Below the pieces are notes generated by a model. It was not told the origin of the DNA. It ran no database searches and saw nothing but the letters and a program-made list of their open reading frames with translations. Shown here in pieces: positions 8,814 through 18,302 of a DNA stretch of 64,000 nt. Numbering within the stretch: the stretch's first letter is position 1; the number at the start of each line of letters is the position of its first letter. Origin of the DNA: Candidatus Heimdallarchaeota archaeon (GTDB taxonomy: Archaea > Asgardarchaeota > Heimdallarchaeia > Hodarchaeales > Hodarchaeaceae); the NCBI GenBank assembly GCA_011364965.1, contig RDOB01000004.1:62001-126000 (forward strand), in the 5' to 3' direction. The position numbers and the translations under genes were made by a program.

Positions 8814-9902
8814 TTGGTTAATCTTTTGGTTGCTTCAGAAATAGCTAGAATACGTAGAGAGTATCTTGAACTTTTGGATCCTGATTCAACAGGAAAAATT
8901 TGGCATCGAATTGACGAAATGGAAGACAATATTGTAATTACGATGGTGATCCCATCTAGGGGATGTAGCTGGGCTTTGTCGGAAGCAGGAGGGTGTTCTG
9001 TGTGTGGGTATGTAAATGATTCATCTAGAGACAAAGAAATTCCTAAACAGAAAATATTGAGAGTATTGAATGAAGTTTTACATCAAATTCCGCAAAAAAA
9101 ATATGTAGAACTTAAAATTTTTAACTCAGGAAGTTTTTTTGACAATAAAGATTTACCAAAAGAATTTAGAGAGGAATTATTGAAAGTTATAACCGTTTCG
9201 GAAAAAATTTCTAAATTAACCGTTGAATGCAGACCTGAATTTGTTATACAAAACCTAAATGATATAAAAGCTGCTTGTAAATTAATAAAACAAATCAAAA
9301 TGGAAATTGGACTTGGATTAGAGAGCTCAAATAATTCGATTTTGGTGAATTGTTGGAATAAAGGAACAACTCTTGAAGAGTACACTGAAAGCGTTAAAAT
9401 CCTTCAATCTCTGAACATTAGGATAAAAACATATGTTTTTGTTAAACCTCCCTTTTTAAGCGAAGCAGAAGCAATAGAGGATACATTAACTACGATTCAG
9501 CAGGCAATTGCCTCAGGAACTGATGTGGTTTCGGTAAATCCTTGTGTAGTGCAAAATGGAACTCTAGTGAGTTTTCTCTATAAAAATGATAAATATCAGC
9601 CTCCATGGTTATGGAGTGTTCTAGAAGTTATCAAAAAAACTCGTGAGAATTTTCCGGAATTGGAATTGATTTGCGATCCTACAGCTGGAGGTAAACCTCG
9701 AGGAGCTCACAACTGTGGAAAATGCGATAAAGAAGTACTCAATAGAATAAAAAAAATAGTTCAAGGAGAAAAAATGACGGAATTTGACATAAATATCTGT
9801 TCTTGTTATAAAACATGGAAATTCTTAGTCGAATCACCAGTAGAGATGATTAGGATTAGAAATCTTTCAAAATTGCGTAAACTCAATCCATTAATGGAGT
9901 GA
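8814..9902 (+). CDS. raSEA: radical SAM archaeosine synthase subunit RaSEA
   Basis: A 362-residue Elp3-like radical SAM protein. The cluster motif is the non-classical C-x9-C-x2-C found in GCSWALSEAGGCSVCGY (residues ~46-62), which sets this family apart from CxxxCxxC enzymes. A TIM-barrel follows with VECRPEF and GLGLESS strands. A C-terminal Cys-rich part (HNCGKCDKEV, INICSCYKTW) could bind a second metal site. The TTG start directly abuts the arcS stop, with AGGTGA just upstream, so the two are probably translated together. The partner supports the assignment: RaSEA and ArcS act as a complex. Confidence is high because motif and context agree. Confidence 0.88.
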   Translation: MVNLLVASEIARIRREYLELLDPDSTGKIWHRIDEMEDNIVITMVIPSRGCSWALSEAGGCSVCGYVNDSSRDKEIPKQKILRVLNEVLHQIPQKKYVELKIFNSGSFFDNKDLPKEFREELLKVITVSEKISKLTVECRPEFVIQNLNDIKAACKLIKQIKMEIGLGLESSNNSILVNCWNKGTTLEEYTESVKILQSLNIRIKTYVFVKPPFLSEAEAIEDTLTTIQQAIASGTDVVSVNPCVVQNGTLVSFLYKNDKYQPPWLWSVLEVIKKTRENFPELELICDPTAGGKPRGAHNCGKCDKEVLNRIKKIVQGEKMTEFDINICSCYKTWKFLVESPVEMIRIRNLSKLRKLNPLME

Positions 9903-9919
9903 ATTATACTTAATTTTTC

Positions 9920-11086
9920 CTATGTTTTACGAATCGCTTGAATTGCTTTATATAATTCTCCATTTTTCCCAAAAATCTCTGATTCCTCATGTTTTTCTTT
10001 TAATTCCTCTAAATATTTCTTTGATAATTTATCAATTTTTTTAGGAAATCGAACATAGAATCCAACATGCATGTCTCCACGCCTATTACTATTTGGGATT
10101 GGAAAACCCTTATTTCGAAGAGTATGTATATACCCAGATTCAGTACCAGGTTTAATGGAAATGGTTTCATTTCCATCAATCGTCGGAACTATTAATTTTG
10201 TCCCCAATATAGCGTCAGTATAACTAATTGGGTATTCTAATAGAATATCTGAACCATTTCTTTGAAAGAATGGATGAGAGGCAACATTAATGGCAAGAAG
10301 TAAATCACCTGATGGACCACCTAGTTCTCCAGGGCGTCCTTCTCCTCGAAGTACTACATGCATACCTGAATCGACTCCTGCGGGAATATCAGCTTCTACA
10401 GTACGAAATTGCTTCACCTTTCCCAATCCATCACACACTTCACATGCTGCTCCCCGGGGTAATGATTTTCCTTCACCATTACAGCGGGGGCAAGTCGTTA
10501 TATTAACAATTTGACCGAAAGCAGACCTTTGCACCTGACGAAGTTCCCCCGTTCCCTGACAGTAACCACATTCGTCTAATGATTTACCGGGTTTTACTCG
10601 TGAACCGTGACAAGTAGGACACTGAGCCCAATTAGGAACTTTTATCTTCTTTTTTAAACCATGAACCGCTTCATCGAAAGAAAGATCAAGATTTAATCTT
10701 ACATCTTGACCTCGCCTTGCTCGTGGACGAGAAGAACGGGAACGAGACCCTCTTCCTCCAAAAGCGCTGAATAAATCTTCAAAAATTCCAAGGCCACTAA
10801 AAAGATCATCAAGCCCCATACCAGAGAAATCATGAAATGAAGCTCCATTCAGACCAGAATGGCCAAACTGATCATATCTAGCACGTTTTTCGCTATCAGA
10901 TAAAACTTCGAATGCTTCTGCTATCTCTTTGAATTTTTCTTCCGCATTTGGATCATCAGGTTTCATATCTGGGTGATATTTCCGTGCTAGGCTACGAAAG
11001 GCCTTTTTTATCTCTTTTAAATCAGCAGATTTTGAGATACCCAGAACTTCATAGTAATCGCGTTTCTTTTGGCTCAGAATAATCAC
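9920..11086 (-). CDS. dnaJ: chaperone protein DnaJ (Hsp40)
   Basis: A 388-residue type I J-protein that stimulates DnaK. The J domain (residues ~8-73) carries HPD in KYHPDMKP, followed by a Gly/Phe/Ser/Arg-rich stretch (~85-130). Four zinc-finger repeats come next: [23 protein letters not shown] and CEVCDGLG. The C-terminal substrate-binding domains contain [18 protein letters not shown] and RRGDMHVGF. It is the last gene of the operon, 23 bases after dnaK. The start is unclear: GTG at 11086 lies inside a perfect GGGTGAT ribosome binding site, while the codon at the position used by dnaK's ATG is CTG (11077). Confidence 0.95.
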   Translation of the reverse strand: MIILSQKKRDYYEVLGISKSADLKEIKKAFRSLARKYHPDMKPDDPNAEEKFKEIAEAFEVLSDSEKRARYDQFGHSGLNGASFHDFSGMGLDDLFSGLGIFEDLFSAFGGRGSRSRSSRPRARRGQDVRLNLDLSFDEAVHGLKKKIKVPNWAQCPTCHGSRVKPGKSLDECGYCQGTGELRQVQRSAFGQIVNITTCPRCNGEGKSLPRGAACEVCDGLGKVKQFRTVEADIPAGVDSGMHVVLRGEGRPGELGGPSGDLLLAINVASHPFFQRNGSDILLEYPISYTDAILGTKLIVPTIDGNETISIKPGTESGYIHTLRNKGFPIPNSNRRGDMHVGFYVRFPKKIDKLSKKYLEELKEKHEESEIFGKNGELYKAIQAIRKT

Positions 11087-11109
11087 CCAGATTTGGATCG
11101 ATCAGGAAT

Positions 11110-12969
11110 CTAATCATCATCTACAATTTCGTAGTCGACATCCACAACTTCGGACTCCTCAGTTCCAGGTGTTCCTGCTTGAAAACCTGGACCTCCAGGT
11201 GCGCCTTGGAAACCTCCTGTCGGACCAGATTGTTGAGCTTGAGAAGCGTATAGTTTCTGAGCAAGCTCATGAGTGATTTTCTCAAGTTCCTCAGTCTTCT
11301 TATTTATCTCATCAACAGAACCAGTTGATAATATACCCTTTAGGGATTTAATCAAATTCTCTGCTTTTGATTTAGTTCCTGCATCAACTTGATTTCCAAG
11401 ATCTTTGATCATTTTCTCTGTTTGATAAATCAAGGAATCTGCTTTATTACGAGCCTCAGCTTCAGCAAGCCGTTTTGAATCTTCATTTTCGTATTGTTTT
11501 GCTTCATCGACCATTCTCTGGAAATCTTTCGCTGATAACCCACTATCACTTTTAATTGTTATTTTCTGCTCATTTCCTGTACCTAAATCTTTTGCAGAGA
11601 CATTAACTATACCATTTGCATCAATATCAAATGTAACTTCAATCTGAGGAACCCCACGAGGAGCAGGAGGGATTCCCACTAGTTGAAAACGTCCCAAGGT
11701 GATATTACCAGCAGCCATTTTTCTTTCACCTTGTAAAACATGTATTTCGACTGAGGGTTGGTTATCTGCTGCAGTAGAAAATATCTGGCTCTTTTTAGTT
11801 GGAATTGTAGTATTTCTTTCAATTAACCTAGTAAAAACTTGTCCCAATGTTTCAATACCCAAGGAAAGAGGGGTTACATCAAGTAATAGAACATCCTTTA
11901 CTTCCCCCATTAAAATTGCTGCTTGAACTGCAGCTCCAAGAGCAACACATTCATCGGGATTAATTTCCTTTGTCGGTTCTTTTCCGAAGTAGCTTCTAAG
12001 AGCTGATTGTACTGCAGGAATACGAGTTGACCCTCCAACAAGTAATATTTTATCAATATCTGATGGTTGTAGCTTAGCATCGGCCATTGCTTGACGCGTT
12101 GGACCCATAGCTGCCTCAATTAGGTCAGCAATCATTATTTCAAACTTTGATCTTGTCAATGTAAGATTCAAATGCTTCGGACCAGTTTGATCTGCGAAAA
12201 TATAGGGCAAATTAATTTCAGCAGATGTTTTTTGAGAGAGTTCAATTTTTGCTTGTTCAGCTGCATCTTTCAAACGTTGCATAGCACTAGGATCTTTTGA
12301 TAAATCTAACCCTGAACTTTTCTTGAATTCTTCAATCATCCAGTCCATGATTCTTTGATCAATATCATCGCCTCCTAACCGATTATTTCCAGAAGTTGCT
12401 TTCACTTCGAAAACACCCTCAGATAGCTCTAGAATTGAAACATCAAAGGTACCTCCACCGAGATCAAACACTAAAATCGTATCTTCTTCTTCTTTATCCA
12501 ATCCATATGCCAAGGATGCACTAGTGGGTTCATTAATAATTCGTAATACATCCAATCCAGCAATTCGACCTGCATCTTTCGTTGCTTGCCTTTGAGCATC
12601 TGAAAAATAAGCAGGAACTGTCACCACTGCTTGTTTTATTGGTTCACCTAGATACGCCTCAGCATCCCTTTTAAGCTTCTGAAGTATCATTGCGCTGATT
12701 TCAGGGGGTTTGTACACTTTTCCATCGATAGTGACGGTGTAATTTGTACCCATCTCTCTTTTTATTGATCGAATAGTCCTCTCAGGGTTAGAGATAGCTT
12801 GGCGTTTTGCTAAAATCCCAACTACTCTTTCTCCTTCCTTTGTGATAGTAACAACGGAAGGAGTGATTCTTTGTCCTTCTGCATTAGGAATAATTACTGG
12901 TTTTCCACCTTCCATCATTGCGATGGCAGAAAATGTTGTTCCTAGATCTATACCAATTGCTCTAGCCAT
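11110..12969 (-). CDS. dnaK: molecular chaperone DnaK (Hsp70)
   Basis: A 619-residue Hsp70. The nucleotide-binding domain opens with [12 protein letters not shown] and contains [34 protein letters not shown] and [12 protein letters not shown]. The substrate-binding domain has [17 protein letters not shown] and [11 protein letters not shown] helical lid leads to a Gly/Pro/Gln-rich tail and the acidic end [14 protein letters not shown] place the start at ATG 12969, four bases after the ribosome binding site AGGTGAT; an upstream GTG (12978) lies within that site. It sits 10 bases after grpE. Archaeal Hsp70 operons are generally thought to have come from bacteria; that is family knowledge. Confidence 0.97.
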   Translation of the reverse strand: MARAIGIDLGTTFSAIAMMEGGKPVIIPNAEGQRITPSVVTITKEGERVVGILAKRQAISNPERTIRSIKREMGTNYTVTIDGKVYKPPEISAMILQKLKRDAEAYLGEPIKQAVVTVPAYFSDAQRQATKDAGRIAGLDVLRIINEPTSASLAYGLDKEEEDTILVFDLGGGTFDVSILELSEGVFEVKATSGNNRLGGDDIDQRIMDWMIEEFKKSSGLDLSKDPSAMQRLKDAAEQAKIELSQKTSAEINLPYIFADQTGPKHLNLTLTRSKFEIMIADLIEAAMGPTRQAMADAKLQPSDIDKILLVGGSTRIPAVQSALRSYFGKEPTKEINPDECVALGAAVQAAILMGEVKDVLLLDVTPLSLGIETLGQVFTRLIERNTTIPTKKSQIFSTAADNQPSVEIHVLQGERKMAAGNITLGRFQLVGIPPAPRGVPQIEVTFDIDANGIVNVSAKDLGTGNEQKITIKSDSGLSAKDFQRMVDEAKQYENEDSKRLAEAEARNKADSLIYQTEKMIKDLGNQVDAGTKSKAENLIKSLKGILSTGSVDEINKKTEELEKITHELAQKLYASQAQQSGPTGGFQGAPGGPGFQAGTPGTEESEVVDVDYEIVDDD

Positions 12970-12979
12970 AATAATCACC

Positions 12980-13615
12980 TTATTCTTTTTTCGCTATAAC
13001 CACTTTTGTTGGTCTTAGTAATTCATCATTTAACATGTATCCAGCCTGAACTTCTTCAATAATTATATCTTCATCTACATTATCGTCTTTTTTTGTATAT
13101 ACAGCTTCATGGTAGTTGGGATCAAATGGTTTCCCCACTGCATTGATTCTTGTAACTCCTTCATTTTTTAATATAGAATCAAAGTGGGTAAAAACCGCTT
13201 TAAATCCATCAACCAATATTTTTTCCTCTGTGGTAGATACAGAGAAAAGAGTAGCATTCGCTCTTTCAAAACTATCTGCCAAATCTATAAGTTTTAGTAA
13301 AAGCTTACGATTCCCTTGTTTCGTTAATCTAGAGAATTCATTTCTATTCCGTTTTTCCAAATTTTCATAATCGGCCAAAGCACGCAAATATCTATCATAT
13401 AATTTAGTATATTCAGTCTCTTTTTCCTCTAGTTTTTCATAAAGCTGTTTTATTTCTTTTAAAGCTTCATTTTCCGAAGATAATGTTGTTTTAGAAGCTA
13501 TTTCATCTTTACCTTTAGATTTGGATGTTTGATCTATTTTCTCAGCTTCTTCGATTTGATAATCGATATCAACGACTTCTGGTTCGCTATTACTTTTTTC
13601 ACGTTTCTGAGCCAT
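12980..13615 (-). CDS. grpE: nucleotide exchange factor GrpE
   Basis: A 211-residue DnaK exchange factor. The N-terminus is charged and unstructured, a long coiled coil follows ([34 protein letters not shown]), and the C-terminal beta-wing region contains [25 protein letters not shown] and [21 protein letters not shown], all typical of the family. The ATG at 13615 sits three codons after another ATG (13624) and is preferred because GAGATGATT precedes it as a ribosome binding site. The N-terminal tail carries EVVDIDYQI, nearly the same as the C-terminal tail of DnaK next door. It lies between the regulator gene (upstream) and dnaK. Confidence 0.93.
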   Translation of the reverse strand: MAQKREKSNSEPEVVDIDYQIEEAEKIDQTSKSKGKDEIASKTTLSSENEALKEIKQLYEKLEEKETEYTKLYDRYLRALADYENLEKRNRNEFSRLTKQGNRKLLLKLIDLADSFERANATLFSVSTTEEKILVDGFKAVFTHFDSILKNEGVTRINAVGKPFDPNYHEAVYTKKDDNVDEDIIIEEVQAGYMLNDELLRPTKVVIAKKE

Positions 13616-13625
13616 TAGAATCATC

Positions 13626-14363
13626 TCATTTGGTATTTGCGTTCATCGCTGCCTCAAGTTTAGTCATCAGATTTTTTCCTTGTTCAGGTAATAGATTTCT
13701 ATCTTGGAGTCGTTTTAAGGATTCTAAGAGATCTGTACGTCTGGTTTTAATTTCTTTCTCTATCAAATCGACAGTGATAGGTGAAGAGCTTGAATAAATA
13801 GTATATGCAAGCTCTCGATCCTTTCGATGCGCATCCCCGTCCAATTTCATGGAAATAGTTTCATTCAGTTCTCCAGTAATAGACAATTTCCGACTCAAAA
13901 GCATAGTTTCTATTGATTCTAGATGAGTAAGAACTTCATCAAGTTGTTGTATTTTTTGAGCAAAATCCACATCCTTATCTTCAAGAGCTTTCCCTATACT
14001 TAAGGCAAGATCTTGAATTAACAATTCTACAGGATTTTTAGGATTTTTAACGTTAGTTTCCTGATCATCAAGGTTAATTTCAAAAACATCGAAACTAAAT
14101 GCATGCTGACTTAAGGTTACCCGAACAGAAATATTTTTTGATATACTGTAGAGTTTTCTTGCTGGACCTTTAGGACCTGCTTTCCAGTCGTAAGTGATCC
14201 ATCCTTTCTCTAGTAAACATTGGAGATGCCTCTGAAGAGATTGTTGAGATAACTCGATCTCTTGTGAAAGCTGAAAGAGATATTTTGGCTCTTGAGCAAT
14301 AGATCGTAGCAGTGTACGTCGAGTATCATTACTCATTAGCTCAAAAAACTCATTTTCATTCAC
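13626..14363 (-). CDS. winged-helix regulator heading the hsp70 operon
   Basis: A 245-residue regulator. Residues 1-85 form an ArsR-type winged helix: FFELMSNDTRRTLLRSIAQ, then the recognition region LSQQSLQRHLQCLLEKGW and a wing (AGPKGPARKLYSIS). The middle is a beta-rich segment and a coiled coil (~125-175). Residues ~185-235 look like a second small helical DNA-binding or dimerisation unit (ITVDLIEKEIKTRRTDLLESLKRLQDR). It is the first gene of the reverse-strand chaperone operon, only 10 bases before grpE, so it is a candidate heat-shock regulator. Bacteria often have HrcA in this position, but this is a different family. The palindrome at 14446-14467 is its likely operator. Confidence 0.8.
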   Translation of the reverse strand: MNENEFFELMSNDTRRTLLRSIAQEPKYLFQLSQEIELSQQSLQRHLQCLLEKGWITYDWKAGPKGPARKLYSISKNISVRVTLSQHAFSFDVFEINLDDQETNVKNPKNPVELLIQDLALSIGKALEDKDVDFAQKIQQLDEVLTHLESIETMLLSRKLSITGELNETISMKLDGDAHRKDRELAYTIYSSSSPITVDLIEKEIKTRRTDLLESLKRLQDRNLLPEQGKNLMTKLEAAMNANTK

Positions 14364-14425
14364 GAGAAGGCACTTCTCCCTTGTAAATTAGATTAGGTAT
14401 CTATTTGAGGAAAAAAAAGACATCA

Positions 14426-14435
14426 GTTTTATAGC
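14426..14435 (-). promoter_or_regulatory. TATA box of chaperone operon
   Basis: On the reverse strand the sequence reads GCTATAAAAC, a good archaeal TATA element. It sits ~63-72 bases before the regulator's ATG, so transcription would begin near 14403 with a ~40-base leader. It lies 10 bases downstream, in the direction of transcription, of the 22-bp palindrome. Confidence 0.5.
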
Positions 14436-14445
14436 TTACTAGTAA

Positions 14446-14467
14446 TTAAGCTGAGTACTCAGCTTAA
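14446..14467. promoter_or_regulatory. 22-bp perfect palindrome, probable operator
   Basis: TTAAGCTGAGTACTCAGCTTAA is identical to its reverse complement over all 22 bases. It lies just upstream of the TATA box of the regulator-grpE-dnaK-dnaJ operon and 45 bases after the stop of the coiled-coil gene. Its symmetry suits a homodimeric winged-helix protein, most simply the operon's own first gene product. It does not match the bacterial CIRCE element. A transcript 3'-end stem for the upstream gene is the alternative. Confidence 0.65.
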
Positions 14468-14511
14468 ATGTTAATTAATACATTCATGCTGGAAATTATA
14501 CGAAAAAAAAA

Positions 14512-15468
14512 CTATTCCTCTTCGTCTAAGATCATCTCAGAACCCAAAAAGTCAGGATTTTGAGTCATCATGATCCGCATTTCTTCGATTGATAATGTTT
14601 TCTTTTTCTTTTGACTTAATTTCTCTTTGATAATTGCGCTCTGTTCTTCTATCATTTCAGCAGTGGCACGGTCTCGCTGAATCTGTACTTTTTCTTTTTG
14701 AATTCGACTCTGTTCCTTAAAAATGCCTGATTTTTCGCGAAGGGATTTGTTAATCCCTCTGAATTCTTCTCTTAATTGGCGAATTTCCTCTGCTTTTTCA
14801 ATGAACTCCTTGTGTCGTCTATCTGCCTCATCCTTGGCATGTTTTCCTGTTTCGTATAATTCAGTCAAATCTTGATGGAACTTTTGAGATTTTTCAACTA
14901 ATTCGGAGAAATCCTTCCAGGAATGATCAAGGAAACCCCGTAAATTATTAATTTCGCGGTTAAGTTCGCGTCGAGATTTCAATTTTTCCTCTGAAACAGA
15001 GATTTCTCCTAATTGATTCATCAAGGAATTCACTTGTTCAGTTATTTGTCTTTCTTCTGCAATTCCCATTGTCGGAGTGGTTTGAAGCTTCCAATCGAGA
15101 TTTTCTATTCGCTTTCGTATTTGGTGGGACTGACGAATTTCCTTTTCATCAATTTCAAGAGATTTAATTTCTTCATTTAAAGATTGGGCTTTTTGAATTG
15201 CTTCTTTCATCTCTTCCAAAACACTACGTCGAACCATTTTTAATTCTTGAATTGCACGGTTATTTTTGTCTCGTGCTTCTTTTAATTCTCTAACCTGCAC
15301 GAAATTTTCTGAAGCAACTTTATTCAATTCATCCCTTTCTGAACGACACTGGTTCCGTTCTTTCTCAAGTCGACGGAGTTGGACAAGCAACTCAGATTTG
15401 CGGTTCCGAAGTTGAACTATTTCATCTTTTAATGTCCTAAGATCATGAACCTCAAAGGCCTTCGCCAT
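14512..15468 (-). CDS. long coiled-coil protein (COG1340-like)
   Basis: A 318-residue protein that is nearly continuous coiled coil, rich in Lys, Glu, Arg and Gln, from residue ~8 to ~280 (LRTLKDEIVQLRNRKSELLVQ onward). A short acidic C-terminus ends in MILDEEE. No membrane segment and no ATPase motif are present, so it is not a complete SMC or Rad50 protein. It resembles the widespread archaeal uncharacterised coiled-coil family COG1340. The ATG has GGTGTAAT immediately upstream as a ribosome binding site. It stands alone between the chaperone operon and a divergent HAD gene. Its function is not known. Confidence 0.75.
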   Translation of the reverse strand: MAKAFEVHDLRTLKDEIVQLRNRKSELLVQLRRLEKERNQCRSERDELNKVASENFVQVRELKEARDKNNRAIQELKMVRRSVLEEMKEAIQKAQSLNEEIKSLEIDEKEIRQSHQIRKRIENLDWKLQTTPTMGIAEERQITEQVNSLMNQLGEISVSEEKLKSRRELNREINNLRGFLDHSWKDFSELVEKSQKFHQDLTELYETGKHAKDEADRRHKEFIEKAEEIRQLREEFRGINKSLREKSGIFKEQSRIQKEKVQIQRDRATAEMIEEQSAIIKEKLSQKKKKTLSIEEMRIMMTQNPDFLGSEMILDEEE

Positions 15469-15674
15469 ATATTACACCTTTAGGAATTAAACCCTCATCA
15501 CTCTATATAGGTATGAGAGGAGTGTTAAAAAAACCCATCTAATTGCGTACTAAGAAAAAAAGCCTCAATTTATATTTTCTTTGATAATTATTATTCGTAG
15601 GAAGATGCAATATTTCTAGATGCAGTCAAGAAAATTCTTGAAAGCTTAGTCTAGGTGGTATAATTAGGACAAAA

Positions 15675-16394
15675 ATGAAAATAAACAGATCAGCAGTCAT
15701 CTTTGACCTTGATGGGACGTTAATTGACTCCATGAGAAATTTCTATTTAATGGTTCAAGAAGGTTTAGAAAAAAGAGGAATAAATACCAAAGAAAAACTA
15801 ACATCTGACCTCGGTACAGAATTAATTAAAGATTCAGAGGCAAATCAAGCAAAAAGACCAGGTATAACTTTAATTCCAAGGCTATTTTGGAAAGTAGGAC
15901 GTAAAACAGGCCTTTCTTGGATCAAAACCATCTTATTTACTTTTGAATGTGTTCGAAAAGCACGCAAAGTGTACTATGAGGCTCCTCTTTTTCCAGATAC
16001 AATCGAATCATTGAAGAAGTTGAAAGAAGCAGGATATGAGCTAGGGATTTATACTATGGCCTCTCGAAAGCAAACAAATGTGACAATGGAAAAATATAAT
16101 TTATTTGAGTACTTTGATTCTTCAGCGATTATCTCCAGAGACGATGTTTCTTACATAAAACCTCATCCTGAGGGAGTCATTCTTGCACTTAAAGGATGTT
16201 CTGTTGATCCTGAAAATGGAATCTATATAGGGGACCTACCTGCAGACATTGCATCAGGGGAAAGAGCAGGTACAAAAACTATTGCACTAACCACTGGTTT
16301 AGTGGATTATAAAACATTTACCCAAGTAAGTAATCCTTCCATTATTCTCAATTCTCTTCAAGAGGCATCAGAATGGATCCTAAATGAGGGATGA
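15675..16394 (+). CDS. HAD-family phosphatase (phosphoglycolate phosphatase-like)
   Basis: A 239-residue haloacid dehalogenase-type hydrolase. Motif I is VIFDLDGTLIDS (residues ~8-19) with nucleophile and acid-base Asp residues. Motif II is the Thr in GIYTMASR, motif III is a Lys near ISRDDVSYIKPHPEG, and motif IV is YIGDLPADIASGERAGTKTI. A helical cap lies between motifs I and II, as in subfamily IA (Gph/PgmB-like). The cap does not let me name the substrate, so phosphoglycolate phosphatase is only the nearest common label. It reads in the same direction as the prenyl synthase, 140 bases further on. Confidence 0.85.
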   Translation: MKINRSAVIFDLDGTLIDSMRNFYLMVQEGLEKRGINTKEKLTSDLGTELIKDSEANQAKRPGITLIPRLFWKVGRKTGLSWIKTILFTFECVRKARKVYYEAPLFPDTIESLKKLKEAGYELGIYTMASRKQTNVTMEKYNLFEYFDSSAIISRDDVSYIKPHPEGVILALKGCSVDPENGIYIGDLPADIASGERAGTKTIALTTGLVDYKTFTQVSNPSIILNSLQEASEWILNEG

Positions 16395-16534
16395 TTCATT
16401 TTACATTAATAGAATATACTTCAGACCACCGAAGAATAATTATTTCTGTACGGGTTTTTTCAAAAATGATTCATTTGCCTTCAAAAAATGCTCATTTCAT
16501 TTTAGAGGCAGAATATGACTAAGAGGTATGAAAA

Positions 16535-17584
16535 ATGACTAATTCTTCCTTGGAAAAAGTATTTGCTCACATGAGTAAACTAGGAAAGACCGTTGAAGAA
16601 AAAATGATCCAATTTTTACTAAAAGATATTCATCCAAATTTTGCGGAGTTAATTACATGGCAAACAAAAACAGGTGGAAAGAGACTACGACCAGCATTAA
16701 CAATTCTTTTTGCCCAAGCTTGTGGATCAGATGAAAATGATCCAGAAACATTAGCTGCTGCTGCAGGAATAGAACTTATACATACTTACTCCCTCATATT
16801 GGATGATATTATTGACCGAGGAGATATTAGAAGGGGGAAATCAACCACAAGAGCAAAGTATGGAGATGAGTTTGCAATTTTAAGCGCAATTATCCATCGA
16901 GAAGCTGTATATGAGGCAGCTAGAGCAACAGGTAAATATCTGGGGGATACCTTAGGGATTTATACAAATGCAATAAGACGGTTAACTGAAGGAGAACGTC
17001 TTGATATTCTCTTCGAACAGAAAGGAGAAAGAGAGAACGAATACTTTTTAACTCATCGATTTAAAGAAGTGGGTCTTAAAGATTATCGTAGAATGATTGC
17101 AGGTAAAACAGCCTCATTAATTGCAGCAGCATGCAAATTAGGAGCATTAGTGGGCGGTGCATCTTTGGAAGAGCAGGCCTGTGCTGAAAAATATGGTTGG
17201 TCAGCAGGAATCGCGTTTCAACTGGCTGATGATTATCTAGATATTTTTGCTGTCTCGGAGGAGTTTGGTAAAGAAGTTTATAAAGACATCATAGAACGAA
17301 AGTTAGGAAACTTTGTGATAGTAGAAGCTCTTAGACTTTTGGTACCTTCAGAAGCAAAAAAATTATCTGGATATATTACTGATGAAAATTTGAGCGATGA
17401 AGAAAGAATTGAGAAGTGCATTCCGTTAATAGATAAATCCAAAGCGAAAGAAGAGGTTATGAAAGAAGCAGAAAAATGGGCACAAAAAGCTATTATGACA
17501 CTAGAAACAGTAGAATTTAAAAACGAAGATATAAAAGATATGCTAGTAAGCATAGCTCAGTTCTCAGTCAGGCGTGCTTTCTAA
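16535..17584 (+). CDS. trans-polyprenyl (geranylgeranyl) diphosphate synthase
   Basis: A 349-residue isoprenyl diphosphate synthase, which condenses isopentenyl diphosphate with allylic diphosphates to make C20 or longer chains for archaeal ether lipids. GGKRLRPAL is at ~48-56, the first Asp-rich motif is DDIIDRGDIRRGKST, and the second is FQLADDYLDIF. Residues between carry the usual KTASLIAAACKLGALVGG helix. It contains about 20-40 more residues than many GGPP synthases, mainly near IHREAVYEAARATG. Product length cannot be read from sequence with certainty. AGAGGTATG just upstream is the ribosome binding site. It is convergent with the TFE gene. Confidence 0.9.
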   Translation: MTNSSLEKVFAHMSKLGKTVEEKMIQFLLKDIHPNFAELITWQTKTGGKRLRPALTILFAQACGSDENDPETLAAAAGIELIHTYSLILDDIIDRGDIRRGKSTTRAKYGDEFAILSAIIHREAVYEAARATGKYLGDTLGIYTNAIRRLTEGERLDILFEQKGERENEYFLTHRFKEVGLKDYRRMIAGKTASLIAAACKLGALVGGASLEEQACAEKYGWSAGIAFQLADDYLDIFAVSEEFGKEVYKDIIERKLGNFVIVEALRLLVPSEAKKLSGYITDENLSDEERIEKCIPLIDKSKAKEEVMKEAEKWAQKAIMTLETVEFKNEDIKDMLVSIAQFSVRRAF

Positions 17585-17621
17585 TGGGCAACCAAATTCC
17601 TCCCCTTTTCAATTCCTTAAA

Positions 17622-18215
17622 CTATCGCTCGCGCATTTCTTCTAGCGCTTTTAATTCCTCAAGACCTGATGGAAGTACTTCTTCTAATTCTTTAATTTTA
17701 GCTTTTAAAAATTCTATAGTTTGCTGATTCTCTTTTTGAGCTAGTTCTTTTCCGCACGTTGTGCAAATGAAACCCAATTCAAACGCATCTGAAAAAGTTA
17801 CTGGAGTATGACCTTCATCACAGACATACAGCAGATTCCGTTGCTCATAATCAAGTCTCTGACGAAGTTTCTTAAGTGAAAGCTTCCTGCGACTTATAAT
17901 TAGATCCCGAATTCGTTCCCAGATAGGTGACCAATAGTAAACAAAGTACCCAGTTTCTTTATCTCTAACCCGACGATATCTTGCCAAGGATCGTTCATTT
18001 AATTGATATAAAGACTTTCTGACCATTTTTAACGCGATTCTTGAAGATTCTTTTTCTTCAGCTTCATTTTCCTGAGGTTCTCCGAGATCAGCATTAAGAA
18101 TATTGACAATTTCTTCATCAATAATTTCTTTGTGGTCTAGTAGAGTATTGAGTACCCTTACAGTGATTTCATCTGTTAATTTCAAAATTATATCGTCAAT
18201 TTGAGGAAAACTCAT
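17622..18215 (-). CDS. tfe: transcription initiation factor TFE (TFIIE-alpha)
   Basis: A 197-residue archaeal homologue of the eukaryotic TFIIE alpha subunit, which helps RNA polymerase open promoters. Residues 1-110 form an extended winged helix with an acidic insertion (~45-57); VRKSLYQLNERSLARYRRVRDKETGY is the typical wing region. The zinc ribbon follows (~130-160) and then a C-terminal coiled coil. The ribbon is altered: the usual first CxxC reads CDEGH here, with Gly in place of the second Cys and a His after it, while the second pair (CTTC) is intact. His may serve as the fourth zinc ligand. GGGTATG precedes the ATG. Confidence 0.88.
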   Translation of the reverse strand: MSFPQIDDIILKLTDEITVRVLNTLLDHKEIIDEEIVNILNADLGEPQENEAEEKESSRIALKMVRKSLYQLNERSLARYRRVRDKETGYFVYYWSPIWERIRDLIISRRKLSLKKLRQRLDYEQRNLLYVCDEGHTPVTFSDAFELGFICTTCGKELAQKENQQTIEFLKAKIKELEEVLPSGLEELKALEEMRER

Positions 18216-18302
18216 GCTACATACCCAAAACTATCAAAAGTATCAGAATTACACAATTCTACATTAGTTTTTCTATACAAGAGGGTGAATTTGAGGTTAA
18301 AG

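Noticed and set aside
8384..9034. Reverse frames opposite arcS and raSEA
   Set aside because: Shadows of two well-supported genes.
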